Part shown: positions 1 to 14,184 of the stretch, piece by piece
How the letters are laid out: every line of letters starts with the position of its first letter
Numbering within the stretch: the stretch's first letter is position 1
NCBI GenBank assembly: GCA_021186555.1
Contig: JAJKFL010000004.1
Coordinates: forward strand, 14,775,807-14,839,806
DNA: 64,000 nt
Reading direction: 5' to 3'
Origin: Reticulitermes speratus
Taxonomy: Eukaryota; Arthropoda; Insecta; Blattodea; Rhinotermitidae
The notes under the pieces: generated by a model
What the model saw: the letters and a program-made list of their open reading frames with translations, nothing else
Told to the model about the DNA's origin: nothing
The model's database searches: none
Position numbers and translations under genes: made by a program

Positions 1-995
1 CTCGGAACGTCTAAGTCAAAGAACTAAATTTTAGTACACATATCGATTATTCCTATTGTCAACATACTAAAGAACGCCATACTTGGATTTCAATCTTTCT
101 CATTACTCAACATATGAAACAATATTTTTACTCGTAACGTCAGTAGAATTGATGTAGCTTAATCAGCAAAGTTCGTTTTTACTTCAACTTAAACCAAAGA
201 AATGACATCATATGTAAACAAAACTATTAGACAGACTCGGGTTTTACCTTTCCCTAAATTTATACAAACAATAATCATGTTTACGGTTAAAGTTAGAATT
301 GTTTCAATTCAGCGTTTTAGAAGCTGAAAACGCTTAAAAATTTCAAATGTGTTTTTCGGAACGTCTATGTCTTAAGAACTAAATTTTAGTACACATATCC
401 ATTATTCCTATTGTCAACATACTAAAGAACGCCATACTTGTATTTCAATCTTTCTGATTACTCAACATATGAGACAAAATTTTTACTCTAACGTCAGTAG
501 AATTGATGTAGCTTTAATCACAAAGTTCGTTTTTAACTTCAACTTAACCAAAGAAATGACATCATATGTAAACAAAACTATTAGACAGACTCGGGTTTTA
601 CCTTTCCTAAATTTATACAAACAATAATCTTGTTTACGGTTAAAGTTAAATTGTTTCAATTCAGCGTTTTAGAAGCTGAAAACGCTTAAAAATTTCAAAT
701 GTGTTTTCTCGGAACGTCTAAGTCTAAGAACTAAATTTTAGTACACATATCGATTATTCCTATTGTCAACATACTAAAGAACGCCATACTTGGATTTCAA
801 TCTTTCTGATTACTCAACATATGAGACAAAATTTTTACTCGTAACGTCAGTAGAATTGATGTAGGTTTAATCAGCAAAGTTCGTTTTTACTTCAACTTAA
901 ACCAAAGAAATGACATCATATGTAAACAAAACTATTAGACAGACTCGGGTTTTACCTTTCCCAAAATTTGATGACAAACAATAATCTGTGTTTCT

Positions 996-1210
996 CGGAA
1001 TGTAATGTTAACACTAAATTTTATACACATTCATTCGTTTTACCAGCTAGAAAACTGCTTAAAATTTCAATGGGGTATTTTGAGTCTAAGTGTTTGAACT
1101 ACCATTTGGGTACACGTTATGATTTTATTATGTTTCACAACTTGTGTAGACGATACTTCTTCATCAGTTAGGTTTAGTACTCAGATATTTTTGTACTCGT
1201 AACGTCAGTA
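996..1210. repeat. Divergent satellite monomer (variant B-like, altered)
   Basis: In this unit the usual middle is replaced by sequence containing TTTACCAGCTAG and CTTGTGTAGACGATACTTCTTC, related to the variant block at 6550 and 8356 but shorter and more changed. Satellite sequence resumes at AACGTCAGTAGAATTG. Confidence 0.6.
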
Positions 1211-4200
1211 GAATTGATGTAGCTTTAATCTGCAAAATTCGTTTTTCCTCAACTTAAACCAAGAAATGCATCATATGTAAACAAAACTATTAGACAGACT
1301 GGGTTTTACCTTTCCCTAAAATTATACAACAATAATCTGTATATATTTATTTTTAATTCAGCGTTTTAGAAGCTGAAAACGCTTAAATTTCAAATGTTTT
1401 TCGGAACGCTAGTCAAACTAATTAGACACAATCATTATTCCTATGTCAAATACAAAGAACGCCAATTGGATTTCAATCTTCTATTACTCAACATATGAAA
1501 AAATTTTTACTCGTAACGTCAGTAAATTGAGTATTAATCAGCAAGTTCTTTACTTCAACTTAAACAAGAAATGACATCAAGTAAACAAAACTTACAACTC
1601 GGTTTACTTTCCCAAAATTTTACAACATAATCTGTTACGTTAAAGTTAGAATTGTTCAATTAGCGTTAGAACTGAAAACCTAAAAATTTCAATTGTTTGT
1701 CGAAGTCTGTCTAAGAATAATTTTAGACCAATCCATTAATCCTATTGTCAAAACTAAAGAACGCCATATTGATTTCACTTTCGATTACTCAAATATGAAC
1801 ATAATTTTACTCTACGTCAGTAATTGATGTAGGTTTAATCACAAAGTTCGTTTTATTCAATTAAACCAAAAATACATCATATGTAACAAACTATTAACAA
1901 CTCGGTTTTACCTTTCCAAATTTACAAACAATAATCTTGTTACGTTAAAGTTAAATGTTTATTCAGGTTTAGAAGCGAAACGCTTAAAAATTTCAATTTT
2001 CGGAACGTCTAGTCTAAGAACTAAATTTATAACATATCGATTATTCTATTTCAACATACTAAAACGCATACTGATTTCAATCTTCTATTACTCAAGAATA
2101 ACAATATTTTTATTCGTAACGTCAGTAGAATTGATGTACTTATCAGCAAAGTTCGTTTACTAACTTAAACATAGAATGGCATCATATGTAAACTAAACAT
2201 TAGACAGACTCGGTTTTACCTTCCCTAATTATACAAACATAATCTTTTTACGTTAAAGTTAAATTGTTCAATCAGCGTTTTAGAAGCTGAAAAGCTTAAA
2301 ATTTCAAATGTGTTTCTCGGAACGTCTAAGTCTAAGAACTAATTTTGTACACATACGATTATTCTATTGTCAAATATAAAGAACGCCATACTTGATTTCA
2401 ATCTTTCTGATTATCAACATATGAAACAATATTTTTACTCGTAACGTCAGTAGAATTGATGTAGCTTTAATCAGCAAAGTTCGTTTTTTTTACTTCAACT
2501 TAAACCAAAGAAATGACATCATATGTAAACAAAACTATTAGACAGACTCGGGTTTTACCTTTCCCTAAATTTATAAAACAATAATCTTGTTTACGGTTAA
2601 AGTTAAATTGTTTCAATTCAGCGTTTTAGAAGCTGAAAACGCTTAAAAATTTCAAATGTTTTTTCTCGGAACGTCTAGTCTAAGAACTAAATTTTAGTAC
2701 ACATATCGATTATCCTATTGTCAACATACTAAAGAACGCCATACTTGGATTTCAATCTTTCTGATTACTCAACATATGAGACAATATTTTTACTTCGTAA
2801 CGTCAGTAGAATTGATGTAGCTCTAATCAGCAAAGTTCGTTTTTACATAACTTAAACCAATAGAAATGACATCATATGTAAACAAACTATTAGACAGACT
2901 CGGGGTTTACATTCCCTAAATTTATACAAACAATAATCTTGTTTACGTTAAAAGTTAGAATTGTTCAATTCAGCGTTTTAGAAGCTGAAAACGCTTAAAA
3001 ATTTCAAATGTGTTTTGTCGGAACGTCTTTGTCTAAGAACTAAATTTTAGTACACAAATCATTATTCCTATTGTCAAGATACTAAAGAACGCCATATTGA
3101 TTTCACTCTTTCTGATTACTCAACATATGAGACTAAAATTTTTACTCGAAACGTCAGTAAAGTGATGTAGTTTAATCAGCAAAGTTCGTTTTTACTTCAA
3201 CTTAAACAAAGAAATGACATCATATGTAAACAAAACTATTAGACAGACTCGGGTTTTACCTTTCCCAAAATTTATACAAACAATAATCTTGTTTACGGTT
3301 AAAGTTAGAATTGTTTCAATTCAGCGTTTTAGAAGCTGAAAACGCTTAAAAATTTCAAATGTGTTTTGTCGGAACGTCTTTGTCTAAGAACTAAATTTTA
3401 GTACACAAATCCATTAATCCTATTGTCAAGATACTAAAGAACGCCATAGTTGTATTTCACTCTTTCTGATTACTCAACATATGAGACATAAAATTTTACT
3501 CGTAACGTCAGTAGAATTGATGTAGGTTTAATCAGCAAAGTTCGTTTTTACTTCAACTTAAACCAAAGAAATGACATCATATGTAAACAAAACTATTAAC
3601 AGACTCGGTTTTACTTCCCAAAATTTATACAAACAATAATCTGTTTACGGTTAAAGTTAGAATTGTTTCAATTCAGCGTTTTAGAAGCTGAAAACGCTTA
3701 AAAATTTCAAATGTGTTTTGTCGGAACGTCTTTGTCTAAGAACTAAATTTTAGTACACAAATCGATTATTCCTATTGTCAAATACTAAAGAACGCCATAC
3801 TTGGTATTTCAATCTTTCTGATTATCAACATATGAGACATAAAATTTTTACTCGAAACGTCAGTAGAATTGATGTAGTTTAATCAGCAAAGTTCGTTTTT
3901 ACTTCAACTTAAACCAAAGAAATGACATCATATGTAAACAAAACTATTAGACAGACTCGGGTTTTACCTTTCCCAAAATTTGACAAACAATAATCTGTTC
4001 ACGTTAAGTTAGAAGTTGTTTCAATTCAAGTTTTAGAAGCTGAAAACGCTTAAAAATTTCATGTGTTTTGTCGGAAGTTTGTTTCTAAGAACTAAATTTT
4101 AGATACACAATCGATTAATCCTATTGTCAAATACTAAAGAACGCATAGTTGTATTTCACAGCTTTTGATTTATCAACAATGAGAATAAATTTTTACTTGT

Positions 4201-6549
4201 AACGTCAGTAGAATTGATGTAGTTTAATCAGAAAGTTCGTTTTTACTTCAACTTAAACCAAAGAAATGACATCATATGTAAACAAACTATTAACAGACTC
4301 GGGTTTTACCTTTCCCTAAAATTTATACAAACAATAATCTTGTTTACGGTTAAAGTTATAATTGTTTCAATTCAGCGTTTTAGAAGCTGAAAACGCTTAA
4401 AAATTTCAAATGTGTTTTCTCGGAACGTCTAAGTCTAAGAACTAAATTTAGTACACATATCGATTATTCCTATTGTCAACATACTAAAAACGCATACTTG
4501 GATTTCAATCTTTCTATTACTCAACGTATGAGACAATATTTTTACTCGTAACGTCAGTAGAATTGATGTAATCTAATCAGCAAAGTTCGTTTTTACTCAA
4601 CTTAAACCATAGAAATGACATCATATGAAAACAAAACTATTAGAAAGACTCGGGATTTACCTTTCCCTAAATTTATACAAACAATAATCTTGATTACGGT
4701 TAAAGTTAGAATTGTTTCAATTCAGCGTTTTAGAAACTGAAAACGCTTAAAAATTTCAAATGTGTTTTGTCGGAACGTCTTTGTCTAAGAACTAAATTTT
4801 AGTACACAAATCATTAATCCTATTGTCAAGATACTAAAGAACGCCATAGTTGTATTTCATCTTTCTGATTACTCAACATATGAGACATAAAATTTTTACT
4901 CGTAACGTCAGTAGAGGTAATGTAGGTTTAATCAGAAAAGTTCGTTTTTACTTTAACTTAAACCAAAGAAATGACATCATATGTAAACAAAACTATTAGA
5001 CAGACTCGGGTTTTACCTTTCCCAAAATATTACAAACAATAATCTTGTTTACGGTTAAAGTTAGAATTGTTTCAATTCAGTGTTTTAGAAGCTGAAAACG
5101 CTTAAAAATTTCAAATGTGTTTTCACGGAACGTCTATGTCTAAGAACTAAATTTTAGTACACATATCGATTATTCCTATTGTCAACATACTAAAGAACGC
5201 CATACTTGGATTTCAATCTTTCTATTACTCAACATATGAGACAATATTTTTATTCGTAACGTCAGTAGAATTGATGTAGCTCTAATCAGCAAAGTTCGTT
5301 TTACTTCAACTTAAACCATAGAACTGACATCATATGAAAACAAAACTATTAGACAGACTAGGGTTTTACCTTTCCCTAAATTTATACAAACAATAATCTT
5401 GATTACGGTTTTAAGTTAGAATTGTTCCAATTCAGCGTTTTAGAAGCTGAAAACGCTTAAAAATTTCAAATGTGTTTTCTCGGAACGTCTAAGTCTAAGA
5501 ACTAAATTTTAGTACACATATCGATTATTCCTATTGTCAACATACTAAAGAACGGCATACTTGGATTTCAATCTTTCTGATTACTCAACATAAGAGATAA
5601 TATTTTTACTCGTAACGTCAGTAGAATTGATGTAGCTTTAATCAGCAAATTTCGTTTTTACTTCAACTTAAACCAAAGAAATGACATCATATGAACACAA
5701 AACTATTAGACAGACTCGGGTTTTACAATTCCAAAAATTTATACAAACAATAATCAAGTTTACGGTTAAAGTTAGATTTGTATCAATTCAGCGTTTTAGA
5801 AGCTGAAAACGCTTAAAAATTTCAAATGTGTTTTGTCGGAACGTCTTTGTCTAAGAACTAAATTTTAGTACAAAAATCCATTATTCCTACTGTCATGTTA
5901 CAAAAGAACGCCATAGTTGTATTTCGCTCTTTCTGATTTCTCAACATATGAGACATAACATTTTACTCGTAACGTCAGTAGAATTGATGTAGTTTAATCA
6001 GCAAAGTTCGTTTTTACATTCAACTTAAACCAAAGAAATACATCATATGTAAACAAAACTATTAGACAGACTCGGGTTTTTATTTCCCAAAATTTGTACA
6101 ACAATAATCTTGTATACGGTTAAAGTTAGAATTGTTTCAATTCAGCGTTTTAGAAGCTGAAAACGCTTAAAAATTTCAAATGTGTTTTCTCGGAACGTCT
6201 AAGTCTAAGAACTAAATTTTAGTACACATATCGATTATTCCTATTGTCAAAATACTAAAGAACGGCATACTTGGATGACAATCTTTCTGATTACTCAACA
6301 TATGAGACAATATATTTACTCGTAACGTCAGTAGAATTGATGTAGCTTTAATCAGCAAAGTTCGTTTTTACTTCAACTTAAACCAAAGAAATGACATCAT
6401 AAGTAAACAAAACTATTAGACTGACTGGGGTTTTTTAATTCTTTCAATTCAGCGTTTTAGAAGCTGAAAACGCATAAAAATTTCAAATGTGTATTCTCGG
6501 AACGTCAATGTCAAATCAACTAAATTTTAGTACACATATCCATTATTCC

Positions 6550-6745
6550 TCTTTACCAGTACACAAATGGTGTCAGCGGTGGGATCAGGGTTTTGTGTTT
6601 TAGTGGTTTGCTAATACCACAGGGGGTTCACTGTTAGTGACTTTTATTATGGTATTCACATTGTGTAGAGGATCTTCTTTGAGTACAGTTAGGTTTAGTA
6701 CCTCAGATATTTTGTGTGACTCATATCGTCAGTAGATATTACGTA
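6550..6745. repeat. Satellite variant block B, copy 1
   Basis: Ordinary satellite gives way at CTCTTTACCAGTACAC to about 195 bp with higher GC (CAGCGGTGGGATCAGGG, CCACAGGGGGTTCACTG), then returns at CGTCAGTAGATATTACG. The monomer before it lacks the stretch between ACTGGGG and CTTTCAATTCAGC. A near-identical block with a similar upstream deletion lies 1806 bp further on. Confidence 0.8.
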
Positions 6746-8355
6746 GCTTTAATTTGCAAAATTCGTTTTTCCTCAACTTAAACCAATGAAATGGCATCAT
6801 ATGTAAACAGAACTATTACACAGACTGGGGTTTTACCTTTCCCTAAAATTATACAAACAATAATCTTGTTTACAGTTAATGTTAGAATTGTTTCAATTCA
6901 GCGTTTTAGAATCTGAAAACTGTTAAAAATTTCAAATGTGTTTTCTCGGAACGTCTAAGTCTAAGAACTAAATTTTAGTACAGATATCGATTATTCCTAT
7001 TGTCATAATACTAAAGAACGCCATACTTGGATTTCAATCTTTCTCATTACCCAACATATGAAACAATATTTTTACTCGTAACGTCAGTAGAATTGATGTA
7101 GCTTTAATCAGCAAAGTTCGTGTTTACTTCAACTTAAACCAAAGAAATGACATCATATGTAAACAAAACTATTACACAGACTCGGGTTTTACCTTTCCCA
7201 AAATTTGTACAAACAATAATCTTGTTAGAATTGTTTCAATTCAGCGTTTTAGAAGCTGAAAACGCTTAAAAATTTCAAATGTGTTTTCTCGGAACGTCCA
7301 AGTCTAAGAACCAAATTTTAGTACACACTATCGATTATTCCTATTGTCAACATACTAAACAACGCCATACTTGGATTTCAATCTTTCTCATTACACAACA
7401 TATGAAACAATATTTTTACTCGTAACGTCAGTAGAATTGATGTAGCTTTAATCGGCTAAGTTCGTTTTTACTTCAACTTAAACCAAAGAAATGACATCAT
7501 ATGTAAACAAAACTATTAGACAGACTCGGGTTTTATCTTTCCCTAAATTTATACAAACAATAATCTTGTTTACGGTTAAAGTTAGAATTGATTAAATTCA
7601 GCGTTTTAGAAGCTGAAAACGTTTAAAAATTTCAAATGTGTTTTCACGGACGTCTATGTCTAAACAACTAAAGTTTAGTACACATATCGATTATTCCTAT
7701 TGTCAACATACTAAAGAACGATCTACTTGGATTTCAATCTTTCTTTTACTCAACGTATGAGAAAATTTTTACTCGTAACGTCAGTAGAATTGATGTAGCT
7801 CTAATCAGCAAAGTTCGTTTTTACTTCAACTTAAACCATAGAAATGGCATCATATGTAAACTAAACTATTAGACAGACTCGGGTTTTACCTTTCCCTAAA
7901 TTTATACAAACAATAATCTTGTTTACGGTTAAAGTTTGAATTGTTTCAATTCAGCGTTTTAGAAGCTGAGAACGCTTAAAAATTTCAAATGTGATTTCTC
8001 GGAACGTCTTTGTCTAAGAACTAAATTTTAGTACACATGTCGATTATACCTATTGTCAAAATACTAAAGTACGCCATACTTGGATTTCAATCTTTCTGAT
8101 TATTCAACATATGAAACAATATTTTTACTCGTAACGTCAGTAGAATTGATGAAGCTTTAATCAGCAAAGTTCGTTTTTACTTCAACTTAAACCAAAGAAA
8201 TGACATCATATGTAAACAAAACTATTAGACAGATTGGGGTTTTGTATTGTTTCAATTCAGCGTTTTAGAAGCTGAAAACGCATAAAAATTTCAAATGTGT
8301 ATTCTCGGAACGTCAATGTCTAACAACTAAATTTTAGTACACATATCCATTATTC

Positions 8356-8560
8356 CTCTTTACCAGTACACAAATGGTGTCAGCGGTGGGATCAGGGTTT
8401 TGTGTTTTAGTGGTTTGCTAATACCACAGGGGGTTCACTGTTAGTGGCTTTTCATTATGGTATTCACATTGTGTAGAGGATCTTCTTCGAGTCCAGTTAG
8501 GTTTAGTACCTCAGATATTTTGTGTGACTCATATCGTCAGTAGATATTACGTAGCTTTAA
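8356..8560. repeat. Satellite variant block B, copy 2
   Basis: Near-identical to the block at 6550 and preceded by a similar shortened monomer. The two share their flanks, so together they mark a composite unit of about 1.8 kb (five monomers) that has been copied as a whole. Confidence 0.8.
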
Positions 8561-11500
8561 TTTGCAAAATTCGTTTTTCCTCAAACTTAAACCAAAGAAA
8601 TGGCATCATATGTAAACAGAACTATTAGACAGACTGGGGTTTTACCTTTCCCTAAAATTATACATACAATAATCTTGTTTGCAGTTAATGTTAGAATTGT
8701 TTAAATTCAGCGTTTTAGAAGCTGAAAACGCTTAAAAATTTCAAATGAGTTTTTCGGAACGTCTAAGTCAAAGAACTAAATTTTAGTACACATATCGATT
8801 ATTCCTATTGTCAACATACTAAAGAACGCCATACTTGGATTTCAATCTTTCTCATTACTCAACATATGAAACAATATTTTTACTCGTAACGTCAGTAGAA
8901 TTGATGTAGCTCTAATCAGCAAAGTTCGTTTTTACTTCAACTTAAACCAAAGAAATGACATCATATGTAAACAAAACTATTAGACAGACTCGGGTTTTAC
9001 CTTTCCCAAAATTTATACAAACAATAATCATGTTTACGGTTAAAGTTAGAATTGTATCAATTTAGCGTTTTAGAAACTGAAAACGCTTAAAAATTTCAAA
9101 TGAGTTTTGTCGGAACGTCTTTGTCTAAGAACTAAATTTTAGTACACAAATCCATTAATCCTATTGTCAAGATACTAAAGAACGCCATAGTTGTATTTCA
9201 CTCTTTCTGATTACTCAACATATGAGACATAAAATTTTTACTCTTAACGTCAGTAGAATTGATGTAGGTTTAATCACAAAAGTTCGTTTTTAATTCAACT
9301 TAATCCAAAGAAATTACATCATATGTAAACAAAACTATTAGACACACTCGGGTTTTACCTTTCCCTAAATTTGTACAAACAATAATCTTGTTTACGGTTA
9401 AAGTTATAATTGTTTTAGTTCAGCGTTTTAGAAGCTGAAAACGCTAAAAAATTTCAAATGTATTTCACGGAACGTCTAAGTCTAAAAACTAAAGTTTAGT
9501 ACACATATCGATTATTCCTATTTTCAACATACTAAAGAACGCCATACTTGGATTTCAATCTTTCTTATTACTCAACGAATGAGACAATATTTTATTCGTA
9601 ACGTCAGTAGAATTGATGTAGCTCTAATCAGCAAAGTTCGTTTTTACATGAACTTAAACCATAGAAATGGCATCATATGTAAACTAAACTATTAGACAGA
9701 CTCGGGTTTACCTTTCCCTAAATTTATACAAACAATAATCTTGTTTACGGTAAAAGTTAGAATTGTATCAATTCAGCGTTTTAGAAGCTGAAAACGCTTA
9801 AAAATTTCAAATGTGTTTTGTCGGAACGTCTTTGTCTAAGAACTAAATTTTAGTACACAAATCCATTATTCCTATTGTCAAGATACTAAAGAACGCCAAA
9901 GTTGTATTTCACTCTTTCTGATTACTCAACATATGAGACATAAATTTTTTACTCGAAACGTCAGTACAAGTGATGTAGCTTTAATCAGCAAAGTTCGTTT
10001 TTACTTCAACTTAAAACAAAGAAATGACATCAAATGTAAACAAAACTATTAGACAGACTCGGGTTTTACCTTTCCCAAAATTTGTACAAACAATAATCTT
10101 GTTCACGGTTAAAGTTAGAGTTGTTTCAATTCAGCGTTTTAGAAGCTGAAAACGCTTAAAAATTTCAATGTGTTTTGTCGGAAAGTCTTTGTCTAAGAAC
10201 TAAATTTTAGTACACAAATCCATTAATCCTATTGTCAAGATACTAAAGAACGCCATAGTTGTATTTCACACTTTCTGATTACTCAACATATGAGACATAA
10301 AATTTTTACTTGTAACGTCAGTAGAATTGATGTAGGTTTAATCAGAAAAGTTCGTTTTTAATTCAACTTAAACCAAAGAAATGACATCATATGTAAACAA
10401 AACTATTAGACAGATTCGGATTTTACCTTTCCCAAAATTTTTACAAACAATAATCTTGTTTACGGTTAAAGTTATAATTGTTTCAATTGAGAGTTTTAGA
10501 AGCTGAAAACGCTTAAAAATTTCAAATGTGTTTTCTCGGAACGTCTAAGTCTAAGAACTAAATTTTAGTACACATATCGATTATTCCTATTGTCAACATA
10601 CTAAACAACGGCATACTTGGATTTCAATCTTTCTTATTACTCAACGAATGAGACAATATTTTTATTCGTAATGTCAGTAGAATTGATGTAGAACTAATCA
10701 GCAAAGTTCGTTTTTACCTGAACTTAAACCATAGAAATGGCATCATATGTAAACTAAACTATTAGACAGACTCGGGTTTTACCTTTCCCTAAATTTATAC
10801 AAACAATAATCTTGTTTACGGTTAAAGTTAGAATTGTTTCAATTCAGCGTTTTAGAAGCTGAAAACGCTTAAAAATTTCAAATGTGTTTTCTCGGAACGT
10901 CTAAGTCTAAGAACTAAATTTTTGTACACATATCGATTATTCTAATTGTCAATATACTAAAGAACGCCATACTTAGATTTCAATCTTTCTGATTATTCAA
11001 CATATGAAACAATATTTTTACTCGTAACGTCAGTAGAATTGATGTAGCTTTAATCAGCAAAGTTCGTTTTTACTTCAACTTAAACCAAAGAAATGACATA
11101 ATTTGAACACAAAACTATTACAAAGACTCGGGTTTTACAATTCCCAAAATTCATACAAACAATAATCATGTTTACGGTTAAAGTTAGAATTGTTTCAATT
11201 CAGCGTTTTAGAAGCTGAAAACGCTTAAAAATTTCAAATGTGTTTTGTCGGAACGTCTTTGTCTAAGAACCAAATTTTAGTACACAAATCCATTATTCCT
11301 ATTGTCAAGATACTAAAGAACGCCATAGTTGTATTTCACTCTTTCTGATTACTCAACATATGAGACATAAAATTTTTACTCGTAATGTCAGTAGAATTGA
11401 TGTAGCTTTAATCAGCAAAGTTCGTTTTTACTTCAACTTGAACCAAAGAAATGACATCAAATGAACACAAAACTATTAGACAGACTCGGGTTTTACAATT

Positions 11501-12510
11501 CCCAAAATTTATACAAACAATAATCATGTTTACGGTTAAAGTTAGAATTGTTTCAATTCAGCGTTTTAGAAGCTGAAAACGCTTAAAAATTTCAAATGTG
11601 TTTTGTCGGAACGTCTTTGTCTAAGAATCAAATTTTAGTAAACAATTCCATTATTCCTATTGTCAAGATACTAAAGAACGCCATAGTTGTATTTCACTCT
11701 TTCTGATTACTCAATATATGAGACATAAAATTTTTACTCGTAATGTCAGTAGAATTGATGTAGGTTTAATCAGCAATGTTCGTTTTACTTCAACTTAAAC
11801 CAAAGAAATGACATCATATGTAAACAAAACTATTAGACAGACTCGGGTTTTACCTTTCCCAAAATTTTTACAAACAATAATCTTGTTTACGGTTAAAGTT
11901 ATAATTGTTTCAATTCAGCGTTTTAGAAGCTGAAAACGCTTAAAAATTTCAAATGTGTTTTCTCGGAACGTCTAAGTCTAAGAACTAAATTTTAGTACAC
12001 ATATCGATTATTCCTATTGTCAACATACTAAAGAACGCCATACTTAGATTTCAATCTTTCTAATTATTCAACATATGAAACAATATTTTTACTCGTAACG
12101 TCAGTAGAATTGATGGTGCTTTAATCAGCAAAGTTCGTTTCTACTTCTACTTAAACCAAAGAAATGACATCAAATGAACACAAAACTATTAGACAGACTC
12201 GGGTTTTACAATTCCCAAAATTTATACAAACAATAATCATGTTTACGGTTAAAGTTAGAATTGTTTCAATTCAGCGTTTTAGAAGCTGAAAACGCTTAAA
12301 AATTTCAAATGTGTTTTGTCGGAACGTCTTTGTCTAGGAACTAAATTTTAGTACACAAATCCATTATTCCTCTTTTCAAGATACTAAAGAACGCCATAGT
12401 TGTATTTCACTCTTTCTGATTACACTGGACAACACACAAAATGCCTTTGAAATGAAAATAGCAAATCTTTACTGATTTCGAGGTGCTGAACACGAAAATG
12501 ACAATAAAAT

Positions 12511-14057
12511 TTGTCGATTGGCTCTTGTTTAGGAGAGACGGAGATGGTCATGTATCTTCCGAAGTGGCTAAAAGGCGAAAAAGTGGCGATGCCGTTTGCT
12601 GTTCCTATGGTTTGGAGAGAGCCAAGCAATCACGCAAATGACTGCTACTTCTGCATGGTTCCACCTATTTCTGGAGGCATCACAAGGCAAAAGAAGTGGA
12701 CAATAGCGTACCCGAATATACAATCTGCTTTCCGACCAGTTCCGCACGGCGAAGGACTTCCCGTTCCCGAACCTCCGAAAGAATTTTCCATTGATTCAGA
12801 CGATGAGGAGGGAAGCGAACCGACGTCGGGTTCTCCGCAGCCTTCGGCATCTAATGATGATCTATACGTCTACCACGGTGCGTCATCTGCGCCACACATT
12901 CTCACCCAAGAAGAACTGAACAATCTTGTTCGCGATCTGGAGCTGTCCAAGGCCAAAGCGGAGTTACTTGGATCAAGACTTAAAGAATGGAATCTTCTCA
13001 AGGAAAATGTCCGAGTGACTTCGTTTCGCACTCGTCATGAGCAGTTGGAGCCTTATTTCAGAAAGGAATATGACCTTGTGTTCTGCTCCGATGTATATAG
13101 CCTGATGAATGCCCTCGGAATCAAACATGACCCGCAAGAATGGCGACTGTTCATAGACTCCTCGAAATTGAGTCTCAAAGCGGTGTTGCTGCATAATGGA
13201 AACCGACTTCCATCCATTCCGGTCGGACACGCTGTCTACATGAAAGAAACCTACGACAACCTAAAACAGCTGTTGAACTGTCTTCAATACAGCAAGTATG
13301 GCTGGCATCTCTGTTGTGACTTGAAGGTAGTGGCTCTGTTGATGGGTCTGCAGCTGGGATATACGAAGTACTGCTGTTTTTTATGTGAATGGGACAGTCG
13401 AGCAAAGACTTTGCACTATGTGAGGAGAGACTGGCCTCAGAGGAAATCTCTGAAGGTCGGAGAGAAGAATGTGCAACACCCAGCACTGGCAGAAACGCAC
13501 AAAATCCTGCTACCGTCCCTACACATCAAACTCGGTGTGATGAAAAACTTCGTAAAATCCATGGACCAGACTGGATCAGCTTTCAAGTACTTGGCTGTCA
13601 AATTCCCTCGACTCAGCGAAGCGAAAATTAAAGAGGGAATTTTTGTGGGTCTTCAGATCCGCCAGCTCTTCAGAGACGAGATGTTCGACAACCTGCTTCA
13701 GGGTGACGAGAAAAAGCTTGGAACGCGTTTCGTCTGGTGTCAACTAACTTCCTCGGGAATGTCAAGGCAGAAAACTACAAGGAACTGGTTGAGGACATGT
13801 TGTCTCTGTATCACAAACTTGGCTGCAATATGTCCTTAAAGATCCACTTTCTCCATTCCCACTTGGATTTCTTCCCCGACAACTGCGGCATGGTTAGTGA
13901 TGAGCACGGTGAACGTTTTCACCAGGACATTGCAACGATGCAGAAACGATATCAGGGAAACTGGTCCACTTCCATGTTGGCTGACTACTGTTGGACGCTC
14001 GCCAGAGATGATCCTGGTCAGCTATACAAGCAACAGGCAAAGCAACGTCGGAAGTAG
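12511..14057 (+). pseudogene. Transposase-like protein of an uncharacterised arthropod family
   Basis: An open frame of 442 codons runs 12511-13839. A second frame, 13737-14057, carries the natural C-terminus, so there is one frameshift near 13737 at FVWC/NFLGNV. I recognise the family from many arthropod genomes (for example the phrase VPMVWREPSNH) but know no established function. Visible features are a CxxC at residues 45-48 (CYFC), an acidic low-complexity stretch around 90-110, Asp216 (LFIDSSK), Asp270 (CCDLK), a CCFLCEWD knuckle at 288-295, and a Glu in EHGERFHQD in the second frame. The order D, D, C-rich knuckle, E resembles RNase-H-fold transposases; this is an inference. The N-terminal zinc region (CYICGE type) that I remember for full-length members is missing, so the copy is also 5'-truncated. 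Confidence 0.7.
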
Positions 14058-14106
14058 AAGCGGACCTTTACTGGTACATGTCATATGTACGTATTACTCT
14101 ATTATA

Positions 14107-14184
14107 CAGGGCATACACAAAAGAATGGTGCGGTTTCAAACCAGCAGACAAAGTCCAAAGCACCATTCTTTTGTGTATGCCCTG
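14107..14184. mobile_element. 78-bp MITE with perfect 25-bp inverted arms
   Basis: Left arm CAGGGCATACACAAAAGAAT and on to GGTGC; the right arm is its exact inverse complement. TA lies on both sides (14105-14106 and 14185-14186). The loop is about 28 bp. It sits in the 3' untranslated part of the surrounding TIR element. Confidence 0.75.

Larger units (their letters stand above)
1..12421. repeat. Satellite array, ~354-bp monomer, about 35 copies
   Basis: The phrase CGGAACGTCTAAGTC recurs near 3, 357, 710, 2318, 2667, 3019, 3370, 3722, 4421, 5484, 5837, 6190 and so on to 12321, giving a monomer of 350-358 bp. Each unit carries the same landmarks in order: CATCATATGTAAACAAAAC, ACTCGGGTTTTACC, then a dyad AGCGTTTT-8 nt-AAAACGCT. 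Most copies differ by a few substitutions, so the array looks young or homogenised. It continues beyond the left edge and ends inside a monomer at the TIR element that starts at 12423. No gene lies in it; short open frames here are chance. Centromeric or pericentromeric use is possible but not shown. Confidence 0.95.

Noticed and set aside
1-12421. CRISPR-like or coding array
   Set aside because: Units are tandem without unique spacers, and no frame is shared between monomers; it is satellite DNA.
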